Shown here piece after piece: positions 1 to 9,295 of a stretch of DNA of 64,000 bases. The position numbers and the translations under genes are program-made. Below the pieces are notes generated by a model. That model searched no databases. It saw nothing but the letters and a program-made list of their open reading frames with translations, and was not told the origin of the DNA. Source of the DNA: DASQFQ01 sp963802905 (GTDB lineage Bacteria > Actinomycetota > Thermoleophilia > Solirubrobacterales > Solirubrobacteraceae); assembly GCA_963802905.1 (NCBI GenBank), contig CAWDKH010000008.1, positions 310,001-374,000 of the forward strand. The letters run 5' to 3'. Numbering within the stretch: position 1 is the first letter of the stretch; each line of letters opens with the position of its first letter.

Positions 1-518
1 AGCTGGATCAGCTCGAACTCGCGCCGCGTCAGGTCGACGCTGCGCCCAGCCGCGAAGGCCTGGAACTGGTCGGCGCGGATCTCGAGCTCGCCGGCCTTCA
101 CCGGGCTCGCCTCGATGCGCGCCGCCTCGGCCCGCCGGCGGCGCCGCGCGACGGCCTCGGCGCGCGCGATCAGCTCCTCCGGGTGGCAGGGCTTCGTGAC
201 CCAGTCGTCAGCGCCCAGCCGCAGCCCGCGGACCCGCTGGCTCACCGACGAACGGCCGGTGCAGACGATCACGCCGAGCGCCGGCAGGCGCTCGCAGACC
301 TTCTCGAGGTACGACCAGCCCGCGGGGCCGAGCACCGCGAGGTCGATCACCAGCACGTTGAAGCGCATGGAGATGAGCGCGTCGATCGGCACCGGGCTCG
401 CCAGCACGCGGTGCTGCCAGCCGGCGGCGTCGAGCCGGTTCGCGAGCACCTGCAGGAAGCCGGTGTCGGAGTCGAGCACGCCGAGGCGCACAGGTGGCTG
501 GCCGGTGGTGGACGCCAT
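1..518 (-). CDS. OmpR/PhoB-family response regulator (C-terminus cut by window edge)
   Basis: Two-component DNA-binding regulator, probably controlling the adjacent phosphate genes. The reading frame starts at an ATG (516-518) and runs off the left edge after about 172 residues. The receiver domain spans roughly residues 10-125: acidic pair in VLDSD near residue 16, phosphoacceptor D59 in VLVIDL, T/S position in CTGRSS near 88, and conserved lysine K109 in VTKP. A winged-helix domain begins near residue 140 (GELEI, then LTRREFELIQL). It lies downstream of phoU in the same direction, separated by 105 bp that hold a possible -10 (TATTCT, 529-534) and 11-bp repeats resembling a PHO box. Family assignment is secure; identity as PhoP/PhoB is inferred from context. 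Confidence 0.85.
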   Translation of the reverse strand, partial: MASTTGQPPVRLGVLDSDTGFLQVLANRLDAAGWQHRVLASPVPIDALISMRFNVLVIDLAVLGPAGWSYLEKVCERLPALGVIVCTGRSSVSQRVRGLRLGADDWVTKPCHPEELIARAEAVARRRRRAEAARIEASPVKAGELEIRADQFQAFAAGRSVDLTRREFELIQ

Positions 519-560
519 CGCTCAACGGAGAATAGTCGGCATCAGCGACGGGGTTACGGA

Positions 561-589
561 TACGAACCCCCGCGTAACACCTGGTTTAC
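561..589 (-). promoter_or_regulatory. possible PHO box upstream of the response regulator
   Basis: On the minus strand three units beginning with GT start exactly 11 bp apart (589 GTAAACC, 578 GTTACGC, 567 GTTCGTA). They match the GTTCACC unit less well than the other two boxes in this window. The distance to the candidate -10 TATTCT at 534-529 is 26 nt, close to the 27 nt seen at the DUF47 promoter. This would imply autoregulation. Confidence 0.4.
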
Positions 590-623
590 AAGTCGCCCGC
601 CCACCCCGCAAACACCGGGGATC

Positions 624-1313
624 TCAAACGGTGCGATGCGAGGCGTCCGAGAACTCTCGAAACAGCCCGGTAACAACGAAGGCGACCTGCTCGCCGATGT
701 CCACCGCATTGTCGCCGATCCGCTCTAGCGCGCGGGAAACCAGCATCATCGACATCGCCCATTCGCGGCGGTCGGCGTCCGTCCCGATCTCCACGGCGCG
801 GCGGAAGCACTCACGATTGAGCGCGTTGACCTGCTCGTCCTGGCGCACCAGGTCCTCGGCCAGCGCGACGTCGCGCAGCGAGAACGCCTGCTTGGCCTGC
901 TCGACCTCAGAGCGCACCAGCCGCCCCATCTGCTCGATCTTGTCGAGCGTCTCCGGGTCGATCGGCGGCTCGTGGCCGGACAGCGGGAGCATCTTGGCGA
1001 TGTTCACGCACTGGTCGCCCATGCGCTCCGCGTGCTTGATCACGTGCAGGAGCGCCGCCACGGTCCGCAGGTCGGATGCGACCGGCGCCTGAAGGGCGAG
1101 CAGCGAGAGCACGCCCTGGTGGACCTCCAGATAGCGCCCGTCGAGGCGGTCATCGTCGAGGATGACGATCGAGGCGAGCTCGATGTCCTGGTGGTGCAGC
1201 GCCTCCATCGTCCGGTCGAGGGCGCTGACGACGAGGTCCAGCGCCCCGAGGGTCTGGCCCTCGAGCGTCTGGAGCTCGTGCTGGAAGTGGAGCCTGCCGG
1301 TGGCGTCCGCCAT
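624..1313 (-). CDS. phoU: phosphate transport system regulator PhoU
   Basis: 229-residue all-helical protein of the usual PhoU length, with two tandem three-helix bundles (about residues 8-110 and 115-215). The metal-binding E/D pattern is visible in the HAERMGDQCVNIA segment near residue 95 and in ALERIGDNAVDIGE near residue 195. PhoU links the Pst transporter to the sensor kinase and holds the Pho response off when phosphate is plentiful. It follows pstB by 7 bp and is the last gene of the pst operon before the response regulator. No sensor kinase is visible in the window; it may lie to the left of the edge. Confidence 0.96.
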   Translation of the reverse strand: MADATGRLHFQHELQTLEGQTLGALDLVVSALDRTMEALHHQDIELASIVILDDDRLDGRYLEVHQGVLSLLALQAPVASDLRTVAALLHVIKHAERMGDQCVNIAKMLPLSGHEPPIDPETLDKIEQMGRLVRSEVEQAKQAFSLRDVALAEDLVRQDEQVNALNRECFRRAVEIGTDADRREWAMSMMLVSRALERIGDNAVDIGEQVAFVVTGLFREFSDASHRTV

Positions 1314-1320
1314 GCCGGAG

Positions 1321-2226
1321 CTAGCCGACCTTCCCGGTGACGTAGTCCTCGGTGCGCTTGTCCTCTGGGTTCGTGAAGATCTTGTTCGTCTCGGCGTACT
1401 CGACGACGGCGCCCGTGCGGTCCTTGCCGTCGTCGTCGAGCTCGACGGTGAAGAACGCCGTCATGTCCGACACGCGCGCGGCCTGCTGCATGTTGTGGGT
1501 GACGATGACGATCGAGTAGTCCTTCTTGAGCTCGAGCATCAGATCCTCGATCCGCCCGGTGGAGATCGGGTCGAGGGCCGAGCAGGGCTCGTCCATCAGC
1601 AGGACGTCGGGCGACGTGGCCAGCGCACGCGCGATGCAGAGGCGCTGCTGCTGGCCGCCGGACATCCCGAACGCGTTCGTCTTGAGGCGGTCCTTGACCT
1701 CGTCCCACAGCGCGCCGCGCTTCAGCGCGCTCTCCACGATCTCGTCCATGTCGCCCTTCATGCCCATGACGCGCGGGCCGAAGGCGATGTTGTCGTAGAT
1801 CGACTTCGGGAACGGGTTCGGCTTCTGGAACACCATGCCGATGCGCTTGCGCACCTGCACCGGGTCGATCGAGCTGTCGTAGAGGTTCTCGCCGTGGTAG
1901 CCGATGCTGCCGGCGACGCGCGCGGCGGGGATCAGATCGTTCATCCGGTTCAGGCAGCGGATGAACGTGCTCTTGCCGCAGCCCGAGGGGCCGATCAGCG
2001 CGGTGATCTCGTACCGGTGCAGGTTCATCGTGACGTTGCGGACCGCGCGCTTCTCGCTGTAGTAGACGCTGACGTCGTCGACCTCGAAGATCGGCTCGCG
2101 CTGCTGGCCCGGCTGGCTGGCGGGGGCCTCGTGAGGGCTCGTCGTCGGAGACGGGGCCGCTCGACCGCTCACCGCTTCTCTCCGCTCGTGCTCGGCCACG
2201 GGGATCTCGTCACCACTTCTGCTCAT
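1321..2226 (-). CDS. pstB: phosphate ABC transporter ATP-binding protein PstB
   Basis: 301-residue ATPase of the high-affinity phosphate importer. Walker A GPSGCGKST is at about 79-87, Q-loop in VFQKPNPFP, signature MSGGQQQRL, Walker B VLLMDEPCSALDP, and H-loop VTHNM. PstB orthologues carry the same MNDLIP and KPNPFPKSI stretches. An N-terminal extension of about 44 residues, rich in S, P and E, precedes the ATPase fold; a start further in is possible but the ATG at 2224-2226 overlaps the end of pstA by 17 bp, as expected for translational coupling. Confidence 0.97.
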   Translation of the reverse strand: MSRSGDEIPVAEHERREAVSGRAAPSPTTSPHEAPASQPGQQREPIFEVDDVSVYYSEKRAVRNVTMNLHRYEITALIGPSGCGKSTFIRCLNRMNDLIPAARVAGSIGYHGENLYDSSIDPVQVRKRIGMVFQKPNPFPKSIYDNIAFGPRVMGMKGDMDEIVESALKRGALWDEVKDRLKTNAFGMSGGQQQRLCIARALATSPDVLLMDEPCSALDPISTGRIEDLMLELKKDYSIVIVTHNMQQAARVSDMTAFFTVELDDDGKDRTGAVVEYAETNKIFTNPEDKRTEDYVTGKVG

Positions 2227-3121
2227 ATCGGTTCCTTAGGTAGATCGCCACCGAGTTCATCAGGAGGAGCACGATCATCAGCACGAGGATCGCGCCCGCG
2301 GCGAGATCGACGAACTCTCGATTCGGATCCTGCGTCCAGACGAAGATCTGGATCGGAAGTGCGGTGAAGTCGCTCAGGAGCCCGTCGGGATTGAACCGCG
2401 GGGAGGCGGCGGCGCCGATGACCAGCAGTGGCGCGGTCTCGCCGATTGCCCGCGACAGGGCCAGGATCACACCGGTCGCGATGCCGGCGATCGAGCCCGG
2501 CAGGACCTGCTTCCAGATCGTCTGCCACTGGGTCGCGCCGAGCGCGAGCGCGCCGTCGCGGACCGACGGCGGGACCGCGCGGATCGCCTCCCGGGACACG
2601 ATGATCACAACCGGGAGGACGAGCAGGGCGAGCGTGATGCCGCCCGCCAGGACCACGTTGCCGAGGCTGAGCGGGCCGCGGACGATGAACGCCAGTCCGA
2701 GGATGCCGTAGACGACCGAGGGCACCGCGGCGAGGTTCTGGATGTTGACCTCGACCAAGCGGTTGTACCAGCGGTCACGATCGGCGTACTCCTCGAGGTA
2801 GATCGCGGTGGCGATGCCGAGCGGGACCACCATGACGGCGACGATCGCCATCAGGAAGAGCGTGCCGAACAGCGCCGACTGGATCCCGGAGTTGGACGGG
2901 ATGATGCGCGACGGCTGCGACGTGAGGAAGTCCCACGAGAGCTTCGAGGCGCCGCTGGCGATGACGTCGTAGAGGATCGCGCCGAGCCCGAGGAAGGCGA
3001 GGCCGAGCGCGAAGAACATGAGCAGCCGGAAGAGCCGGCCGTAGACGCGGTCCTTGCCGCTGACCGCGGGCAGCACGGTGCGCTGCGTGCGCGCAGCGGC
3101 GGCGATCTGGGCGCCGGTCAT
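2210..3121 (-). CDS. pstA: phosphate ABC transporter permease PstA
   Basis: 303-residue inner-membrane permease with about six transmembrane segments, the first near residues 32-55. The EAA loop that contacts PstB is seen in REAIRAVPPSVRDGALALGAT (residues about 173-193). It forms the membrane channel with PstC. The ATG overlaps the pstC stop codon (ATGA), so translation is probably coupled. Length and motif order match PstA, which has the long first periplasmic loop (KLSWDFLTSQPS). Confidence 0.96.
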   Translation of the reverse strand: MTGAQIAAAARTQRTVLPAVSGKDRVYGRLFRLLMFFALGLAFLGLGAILYDVIASGASKLSWDFLTSQPSRIIPSNSGIQSALFGTLFLMAIVAVMVVPLGIATAIYLEEYADRDRWYNRLVEVNIQNLAAVPSVVYGILGLAFIVRGPLSLGNVVLAGGITLALLVLPVVIIVSREAIRAVPPSVRDGALALGATQWQTIWKQVLPGSIAGIATGVILALSRAIGETAPLLVIGAAASPRFNPDGLLSDFTALPIQIFVWTQDPNREFVDLAAGAILVLMIVLLLMNSVAIYLRNRYEQKW

Positions 3122-4098
3122 TCGTAGACCTGCCGGTAGCGCCGCACGAGGCCGATCGACAGCGCGTTGAGCAGCAGGGTCATCACGAAGAGCGTGAAGC
3201 CGACGACGAAGATCGTCTCGTACTCGATCGAGCCGGTCGGGATGTCGCCACGCGACGTGGCCGCGATGAACGCCGCCATCGACTGGTAGGACTCGCGCGG
3301 GTCGACGCCGAGGTTGGCGGTCTGGCCGCCGGCGATCAGGATGATCACGGTCTCACCGACGGCCCGCGACGCGCCGAGGATGAGCGCGGCGACGATGCCC
3401 GAGAGGGCGGCCGGGAAGACGATCCGCAGGGAGACCTGCAGCTTGGAGGCGCCGAGCCCGAACGCGCCCTCGCGCAGCGAGGCGGGCACGGCCGACATCG
3501 CGTCCTCGGCCACCGACGCGATCGTCGGGAGGACGAGCAGGCCGAGGATGATCCCGGCCGACAGGGCGTTGAACTGGTTGACGTCGAACCCGAGTGCGCG
3601 GATGACGTTCGGCGTGAAGTAGGTGAGCGCGAAGTAGCCGAAGACGATGGTCGGGACGCCGGCCAGCGTCTCGAGGATCGGCTTGATCACCTTGCGGACC
3701 CGCGTGGGCGCGTACTCCGAGAGGTAGATCGCGCAGAGGAGCCCGAGCGGAATCGCGACCAAGAGGCCGATGCCGGTCAGGTAGAGCGTCCCCCAGATGA
3801 TGGGGATGACGCCGAAGGACTGCTGGTCGCCGCGCAGCAGCGGCGTCCACTTGTCACCGAACAGGTAGTCCTGGATCGGGACGTCGCCGAAGAAGGAGAT
3901 CGTCTCCCGCAGCAGCGACAGGACGATCAGCGCCGTCGTGACGACGGACAGGATCGCGGCGAGGAACAGCCCCGCCTTGATCGCGCTTTCCGCGCGCGAG
4001 CGCACCGTGGGGGTCTTGACCAGGCTGGTCGGGACCGCCACGGCCCCGGGGGCGGCCGCAGCCGTCCCCGGGTCCGTGCTCGGAAAGCGTCGTGCCAC
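3118..4098 (-). CDS. pstC: phosphate ABC transporter permease PstC
   Basis: 326-residue permease, partner of PstA. About six transmembrane segments follow a 40-residue cytosolic N-terminus. The PstC-type FFGDVPIQDYLFG periplasmic stretch (near 70) and EAA loop EDAMSAVPASLREGAFGLGA (near 198-217) are clear. Start is a GTG at 4096-4098, only 3 bp after the pstS stop codon. Four-base ATGA overlap with pstA downstream. Confidence 0.96.
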   Translation of the reverse strand: MARRFPSTDPGTAAAAPGAVAVPTSLVKTPTVRSRAESAIKAGLFLAAILSVVTTALIVLSLLRETISFFGDVPIQDYLFGDKWTPLLRGDQQSFGVIPIIWGTLYLTGIGLLVAIPLGLLCAIYLSEYAPTRVRKVIKPILETLAGVPTIVFGYFALTYFTPNVIRALGFDVNQFNALSAGIILGLLVLPTIASVAEDAMSAVPASLREGAFGLGASKLQVSLRIVFPAALSGIVAALILGASRAVGETVIILIAGGQTANLGVDPRESYQSMAAFIAATSRGDIPTGSIEYETIFVVGFTLFVMTLLLNALSIGLVRRYRQVYE

Positions 4099-4101
4099 TG
4101 C

Positions 4102-5061
4102 TTAGCCCTCGGCCGTCTTGAGCTCGGTCTTGGCCTTGGTCAGCTGCTCTTCCGTGAGCGGGACGATCTGCGCCGCCTTGGCGATGTCGGCCTGGTTGGC
4201 GACCACGAACTCCATGAACGCCTTCACCTCGGGCCGGGCGATGGCCTTGGCGCTCGGGTACATGAACAGCGGGCGCGAGAGCGGCTTGTAGGAGCCGTCC
4301 TGGATCGCGTCGGAGCTGGGCTTTACGCAGTTGCTCGCGTCCTCGCCCACGCCGACGAGGTTCAGCTTGTCCTGGTTCTGCTCGTAGTAGGAGAAGCCGA
4401 AGTAGCCGAGGCCGCCCTTGTCGCCTGCGACGCCGGTGACGAGCTGGTTGTCGTCCTCGGAGGCCTCGTAGTCCTCGCGGGTCACGCCCTCTTCGCCGTT
4501 GATCTCACCGGTGAAGAAGTCGAAGGTGCCGGAGTCGGTGCCCGGCCCGTAGAGGGACAGCGGGGTGTCGGGGAGGGAGGGGTCGACCTCCTTGAGCGAC
4601 TTGATCTTCGAACCCTTGTTCCAGATCTTCTTCAACTGCGCCGTGGTGAGGCAGTCGACCTTGAGGTCCTTGTTCGTCGCCACGGCGATGCCGTCGTTGG
4701 CGATCTGGACCTCGTGGTACTTGACCCCGCCCTTCTCGCAGACCGGGGCCTCCTCGTCGGGCTTGATCGGCCGCGAGGCGTCGGAGATGTCGGTCTCACC
4801 GGCGCAGAACTTCTCGAAGCCACCGCCGGTGCCGGACTGGCCGACGGAGATCTTCACGTCGGGGTTCTCCTCGTTGAAGAGCTCGGCCGCCGCCTGGGCG
4901 AACGGGTAGACGGTCGAGGATCCGTCGATGGCGATGCTGCCCTTGAGGTCGCCTCCGCTTGCACTCGACTCGTCCTCGGAGCCGCAAGCAGCGACGCCGC
5001 CGGACAAGGCAAGCAACAGAAGGGCGATCAGGAGGTGATGGGTTCTCATAGATTTCGACAC
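4102..5061 (-). CDS. pstS: phosphate-binding lipoprotein PstS
   Basis: 319-residue extracellular phosphate-binding lipoprotein. Signal peptide at residues 1-25 ends in a lipobox (GGVAAC, lipidated cysteine C26). Phosphate-binding motifs are visible: IDGSSTVYPF near 47-56, GQSGTGGGFE near 74-83, SDASRPI near 93-99, and GPGTDSGTFDFF near 170. The listed start is a GTG (5059-5061); an in-frame ATG at 5047-5049 four codons in (MRTHH) is equally good for the signal peptide and neither has a clear Shine-Dalgarno. The gene lies 24 bp after the winged-helix gene, whose 3' end carries a four-unit PHO box. First gene of the pstSCAB-phoU operon. Confidence 0.95.
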   Translation of the reverse strand: MSKSMRTHHLLIALLLLALSGGVAACGSEDESSASGGDLKGSIAIDGSSTVYPFAQAAAELFNEENPDVKISVGQSGTGGGFEKFCAGETDISDASRPIKPDEEAPVCEKGGVKYHEVQIANDGIAVATNKDLKVDCLTTAQLKKIWNKGSKIKSLKEVDPSLPDTPLSLYGPGTDSGTFDFFTGEINGEEGVTREDYEASEDDNQLVTGVAGDKGGLGYFGFSYYEQNQDKLNLVGVGEDASNCVKPSSDAIQDGSYKPLSRPLFMYPSAKAIARPEVKAFMEFVVANQADIAKAAQIVPLTEEQLTKAKTELKTAEG

Positions 5062-5083
5062 TCGCAGTGGTCGGAGGCCAGCC

Positions 5084-5123
5084 TGTTACGGACCTGTGGC
5101 CGCGTTGTGAAAAGGGTGTGAAC
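5084..5123 (-). promoter_or_regulatory. PHO box (four 11-bp direct repeats) in front of pstS
   Basis: Read on the minus strand, four 7-bp units start exactly 11 bp apart: GTTCACA (5123-5117), TTTCACA (5112-5106), GGCCACA (5101-5095) and CGTAACA (5090-5084). This is the architecture of actinobacterial PhoP boxes, built from 11-bp units with a GTTCAC core. Unusually it lies over the last codons of the upstream winged-helix gene. The unit order parallels the box at 5474-5513, including a degenerate xGTAACx last unit. No convincing -10 was found between it and pstS. Confidence 0.75.
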
Positions 5124-5439
5124 GCTCAGCCTCGAGCCGGTAGCCGAAGCCGAAGTGCGTGTGGATGTACTGCCAGCCCGGCAGCGCGTCGCCGAGCTTC
5201 ACGCGCAGCTTGTGGATGTAGACGTCGACCGAACGGTCATCCGCCCGCAATGCCCCGCCCCACACCGTCTCGTACAGCTCGGAGCGCGGGACGATGCGTC
5301 CCTGGCGACGTGCCAGCGCCTCGAGCAGCTCGAGCTCGCGGAGCGAGAGCGCGAGCGTGTGACCCGCCGCGACGGCCTGTCGTGCGTCGGACCGGATTTC
5401 CAGCGGGCCGACCGACAGGACGCTCTCTTGGGTGCTCAT
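5086..5439 (-). CDS. stand-alone OmpR/PhoB-type winged-helix protein without receiver domain
   Basis: 117 residues that consist only of the C-terminal DNA-binding domain of OmpR/PhoB regulators: beta strands (VGPLEI), then LSLRELELLEAL, recognition region SVDVYIHKLRVKLGD, and wing FGFGYRLEA. No receiver domain precedes it; the ATG at 5437-5439 is followed immediately by the winged helix and upstream sequence is a promoter region with PHO-box repeats. A GGAGG lies just before the ATG. It is 24 bp upstream of pstS in the same direction. A phosphate-responsive co-regulator is a reasonable inference; the signal it reads cannot be seen. Note that the fold alone cannot be phosphorylated by a kinase. 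Confidence 0.82.
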   Translation of the reverse strand: MSTQESVLSVGPLEIRSDARQAVAAGHTLALSLRELELLEALARRQGRIVPRSELYETVWGGALRADDRSVDVYIHKLRVKLGDALPGWQYIHTHFGFGYRLEAERSHPFHNAATGP

Positions 5440-5452
5440 GGCCTCCGAGGGT

Positions 5453-5470
5453 GCTCGCCGCGCGGCGAGC
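5453..5470. repeat. 18-bp perfect palindrome in the leader of the winged-helix gene
   Basis: GCTCGCCGCGCGGCGAGC reads identically on both strands. It lies between the PHO box (5474-5513) and the ATG at 5439. It could be a dimer operator or an RNA hairpin near the ribosome binding site. Confidence 0.5.
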
Positions 5471-5473
5471 CTC

Positions 5474-5513
5474 GGTTACCGCCTCGTGAACCACTCGTGA
5501 ACAGACTGTGAAC
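5474..5513. promoter_or_regulatory. PHO box between divergent winged-helix and DUF47 genes
   Basis: On the plus strand CGTGAAC (5485-5491), CGTGAAC (5496-5502) and TGTGAAC (5507-5513) recur at exact 11-bp intervals; a fourth degenerate unit GGTTACC fits at 5474-5480. On the minus strand the units read GTTCAC, matching the PhoP-box core of actinobacteria. The box sits 27 nt before the DUF47 gene's -10 (TAGCGT, 5541-5546), the place of a -35 element, as expected for an activator. It could also serve the minus-strand gene. Confidence 0.8.
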
Positions 5514-5540
5514 GCGGTCCCGCATCGGCGGGCCCGCGCG

Positions 5541-5546
5541 TAGCGT
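5541..5546 (+). promoter_or_regulatory. -10 element (TAGCGT), leaderless start of DUF47 gene
   Basis: TAGCGT lies 8 nt before the ATG at 5555, so transcription would begin at or next to the start codon. The PHO box just upstream replaces a recognisable -35. Confidence 0.55.
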
Positions 5547-5554
5547 GATGGGAA

Positions 5555-6169
5555 ATGCGGCGGCGCTCGGACCCACGGTTGCTGGAGCTGTTCGCGGAAT
5601 CGGGGCGCAACGTGCACCGGACCGCCGAGCTCCTGCGCGACCTGCTCGCCGACTACCCGGAGTCCAACGGCGTCGGCCACGCGATCGTCGAGTGCGAGCA
5701 CGAGGGCGACCGGATCGCCCACGACATCCTGCACCGCGCGGCGGAGAACACCGCGCGGCGCGCGCTCCCGGAGCCGGCCGACGTCCACGCCCTCACCTGC
5801 GCCCTGGACGACATCGTCGACTTCGCCGAGGAGGCCGCCGACCAGTTGCACCGCTACCGCGTCGAGGCGTCGATGGAGCCCGCCCACGCGATCGCCGACG
5901 TGCTCGTGCGCGCGACCGGGGAAGTCGTCGAGGCCCTGCGCGGGCTGCACGCCGGCGTCGACGCCGCGCCGCACCGCGTCGAGATCCACCGGCTCGAGAA
6001 CGAGGCGGACACGCTGGTGCGCGAGGCCGTCGAGTCGCTGTTCGCCAACGGCATCGACCCGATGGTCGTGATCCGCTGGAAGGACATCTTCGAGTCGCTC
6101 GAGGCCGCCGTCGACGCCTGCGAGACCGCGGCCAACGTGCTCGAGGGCATCGCCATCAAGCGCCGGTAG
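5555..6169 (+). CDS. PhoU-like DUF47 family protein
   Basis: 204-residue helical protein of the DUF47/TIGR00153 family, distantly related to PhoU. Conserved acidic metal-binding motifs: ECEHEGDRIAHDI (about 48-60), LDDIVDFAEEAAD (about 83-95), LENEADTL (about 148-155) and ESLEAAVDACETAANVLEG near the C-terminus. These proteins normally accompany a low-affinity Pit phosphate transporter, but no pit gene follows; the next gene is convergent. It is divergent from the winged-helix/pst operon and shares a PHO-box region, so it is probably part of the Pho regulon. Confidence 0.88.
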   Translation: MRRRSDPRLLELFAESGRNVHRTAELLRDLLADYPESNGVGHAIVECEHEGDRIAHDILHRAAENTARRALPEPADVHALTCALDDIVDFAEEAADQLHRYRVEASMEPAHAIADVLVRATGEVVEALRGLHAGVDAAPHRVEIHRLENEADTLVREAVESLFANGIDPMVVIRWKDIFESLEAAVDACETAANVLEGIAIKRR

Positions 6170-6182
6170 CGGCATGTTCACA

Positions 6183-6199
6183 CCGGCCCGCGCGGCCGG
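6183..6199 (+). terminator. GC hairpin after the DUF47 gene
   Basis: CCGGCC (6183-6188) pairs with GGCCGG (6194-6199) around a 5-nt loop, 14 nt after the stop codon. There is no T-run, so this is only a weak terminator candidate. The rest of the 116-bp gap to the convergent ABC-F gene shows nothing clear. Confidence 0.35.
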
Positions 6200-6285
6200 G
6201 GTGATGCTTCCTCTCGCGAGGTCCCTCCTCTCCTCACGCGGCGGTCGTGGCGCTCCCCGCCCATGGCCGTCGCGTGGCCTCGCCC

Positions 6286-8181
<1,896 letters not shown>

Positions 8182-8201
8182 GCGGATCAGGTTAGGCGGG
8201 C

Positions 8202-8209
8202 GATATATT
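8202..8209. promoter_or_regulatory. overlapping divergent -10 elements (ATATATT)
   Basis: An AT-rich island in GC-rich DNA. On the plus strand TATATT (8204-8209) lies 8 nt before the ATG at 8218. On the minus strand TATATC (8207-8202) lies 20 nt before the ABC-F ATG at 8181. The two promoters would use the same few bases. Confidence 0.5.
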
Positions 8210-8217
8210 CGGGCGCG

Positions 8218-8487
8218 ATGCGCCGCGCGCTCCACACCCTGCTGCTGACCGCGTTCCTGCTCGCGCTGACCGCGCCGGTCGCCCTGGCGCATGACGGCGG
8301 CGAGGGCTGGTTGGGCGAGACGAACGACAAGATCGTCACCAACGCCGGCTTCATCATCATCGCCTCGTTCCCCGCCCTGATCGCCATCTTGAGCCTGATC
8401 ATGTGGCACCTGGACAGGCGCAAGGACCAGCGCAAGAAGGCCGCGAAGGCGCGCAGCGCCCGCGCCGACGTGCGCGGCGGCTGGTAG
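8218..8487 (+). CDS. small secreted/membrane protein of unknown function
   Basis: 89 residues. A signal-peptide-like segment (residues 4-24, ending LAHDG), a short outside stretch (HDGGEGWLGETNDKIVT), a second hydrophobic helix (about 43-62, GFIIIASFPALIAILSLIMW) and a strongly basic cytosolic tail (RRKDQRKKAAKARSARADVR). Probably anchored in the membrane with a cytosolic C-terminus. I recognise no family. Divergent from ABC-F and 13 bp before the enoyl-CoA hydratase remnant. Confidence 0.65.
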   Translation: MRRALHTLLLTAFLLALTAPVALAHDGGEGWLGETNDKIVTNAGFIIIASFPALIAILSLIMWHLDRRKDQRKKAAKARSARADVRGGW

Positions 8488-8500
8488 CTCCACCACCCCG

Positions 8501-9258
8501 TTGGTCAACTACGAGCGCACCGGCGCCGCCGCGGTCGTCACCATCGACCGCCCGGAGCGCCGCAACGCGATCGACGGCCCGACCGCCGAGGCGCTGCATG
8601 AGGCGTTCCGCTCGTTCGTCGCTGACGAGGGCGCGCGCGTGCTGGTCGTCACGGGCGCGGGCGAGGACGCGTTCTGCGCCGGCGCCGACCTGAAGGCGCT
8701 CGACACCATGGGCCCGCGGCTGGGTTTGCCCGAGGGCCCGCTCGGCTTCACCCGCCTGGCCTCGCCGAAGCCGACGATCGCCGCGGTGTCGGGCTGGTGC
8801 CTGGCCGGCGGCTTCGAGCTCGCGCTGTGGTGCGACCTGCGCGTCGCCACGCCGAGCGCCCGCTTCGGCTTCACCGAGCGCCGCTTCGGCGTGCCGCTGA
8901 TCGACGGCGGGACGCAGCGGCTGCCCGGATCGTCGGCAGCGGCCGCGCGCTCGACCTCGTGATCTCGGGCCGCGTGATCGACGTCGAGGAGGCCGACCGG
9001 TTCGGGCTCGTGACGGAGATCGTGGCCGCCGGCGGGCACCTCCAGCGCGCGCTGGCGATGGCGGAGGCGATCGCCGCGTTCCCGCAGGACACGATGCTCT
9101 CGGACCGCCGCGCGGTGCTCGAGGGCGCCGGGCTGCCGCTCGTCCAAGGCCTCGCGCTCGAGGCCCAGCTCGGCCGCGGCCGCCACGGAACGGCGCTCGA
9201 GGGAGCCGCCCGGTTCGCGGGCGGCGAGGGTCGCGGGGCCAAAGGCTCCGGGATCTAG
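8501..9258 (+). pseudogene. enoyl-CoA hydratase/isomerase, frameshifted
   Basis: Crotonase-fold protein that would hydrate enoyl-CoA in fatty acid breakdown. The first frame (TTG at 8501) gives the N-terminal two thirds: DRPERRNAID, oxyanion-hole motif CAGADLKAL, and the second oxyanion segment GWCLAGGFELALWCDL. The frame breaks at about 8924 (CTGCCCGGATC); one extra C would restore QRLPRIVGSGRALDLV and the rest in another frame to the stop at 9258 (DVEEADRFGLVTEI). The intact protein would be about 252 residues, normal for the family. A single-base sequencing deletion is as likely as a real mutation. Confidence 0.82.
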
Positions 9259-9293
9259 CGCAACTATCCGAGACGGGCGGGTATCGAGTTGCG
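9259..9293 (+). promoter_or_regulatory. inverted repeat before the secreted Ig-like protein
   Basis: CGCAACT (9259-9265) and AGTTGCG (9287-9293) are perfect 7-bp inverted arms separated by 21 nt, ending 2 nt before the ATG at 9296. It could be an operator or a hairpin that masks the start. A TATCGA at 9282-9287 is a poor -10 candidate. Confidence 0.35.
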
Positions 9294-9295
9294 AC

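Noticed and set aside
8182..8508. N-terminal extension of the ABC-F gene
   Set aside because: The extra 109 codons overlap the divergent small protein and its promoter and show no ABC-F similarity; the ATG at 8181 is preferred.
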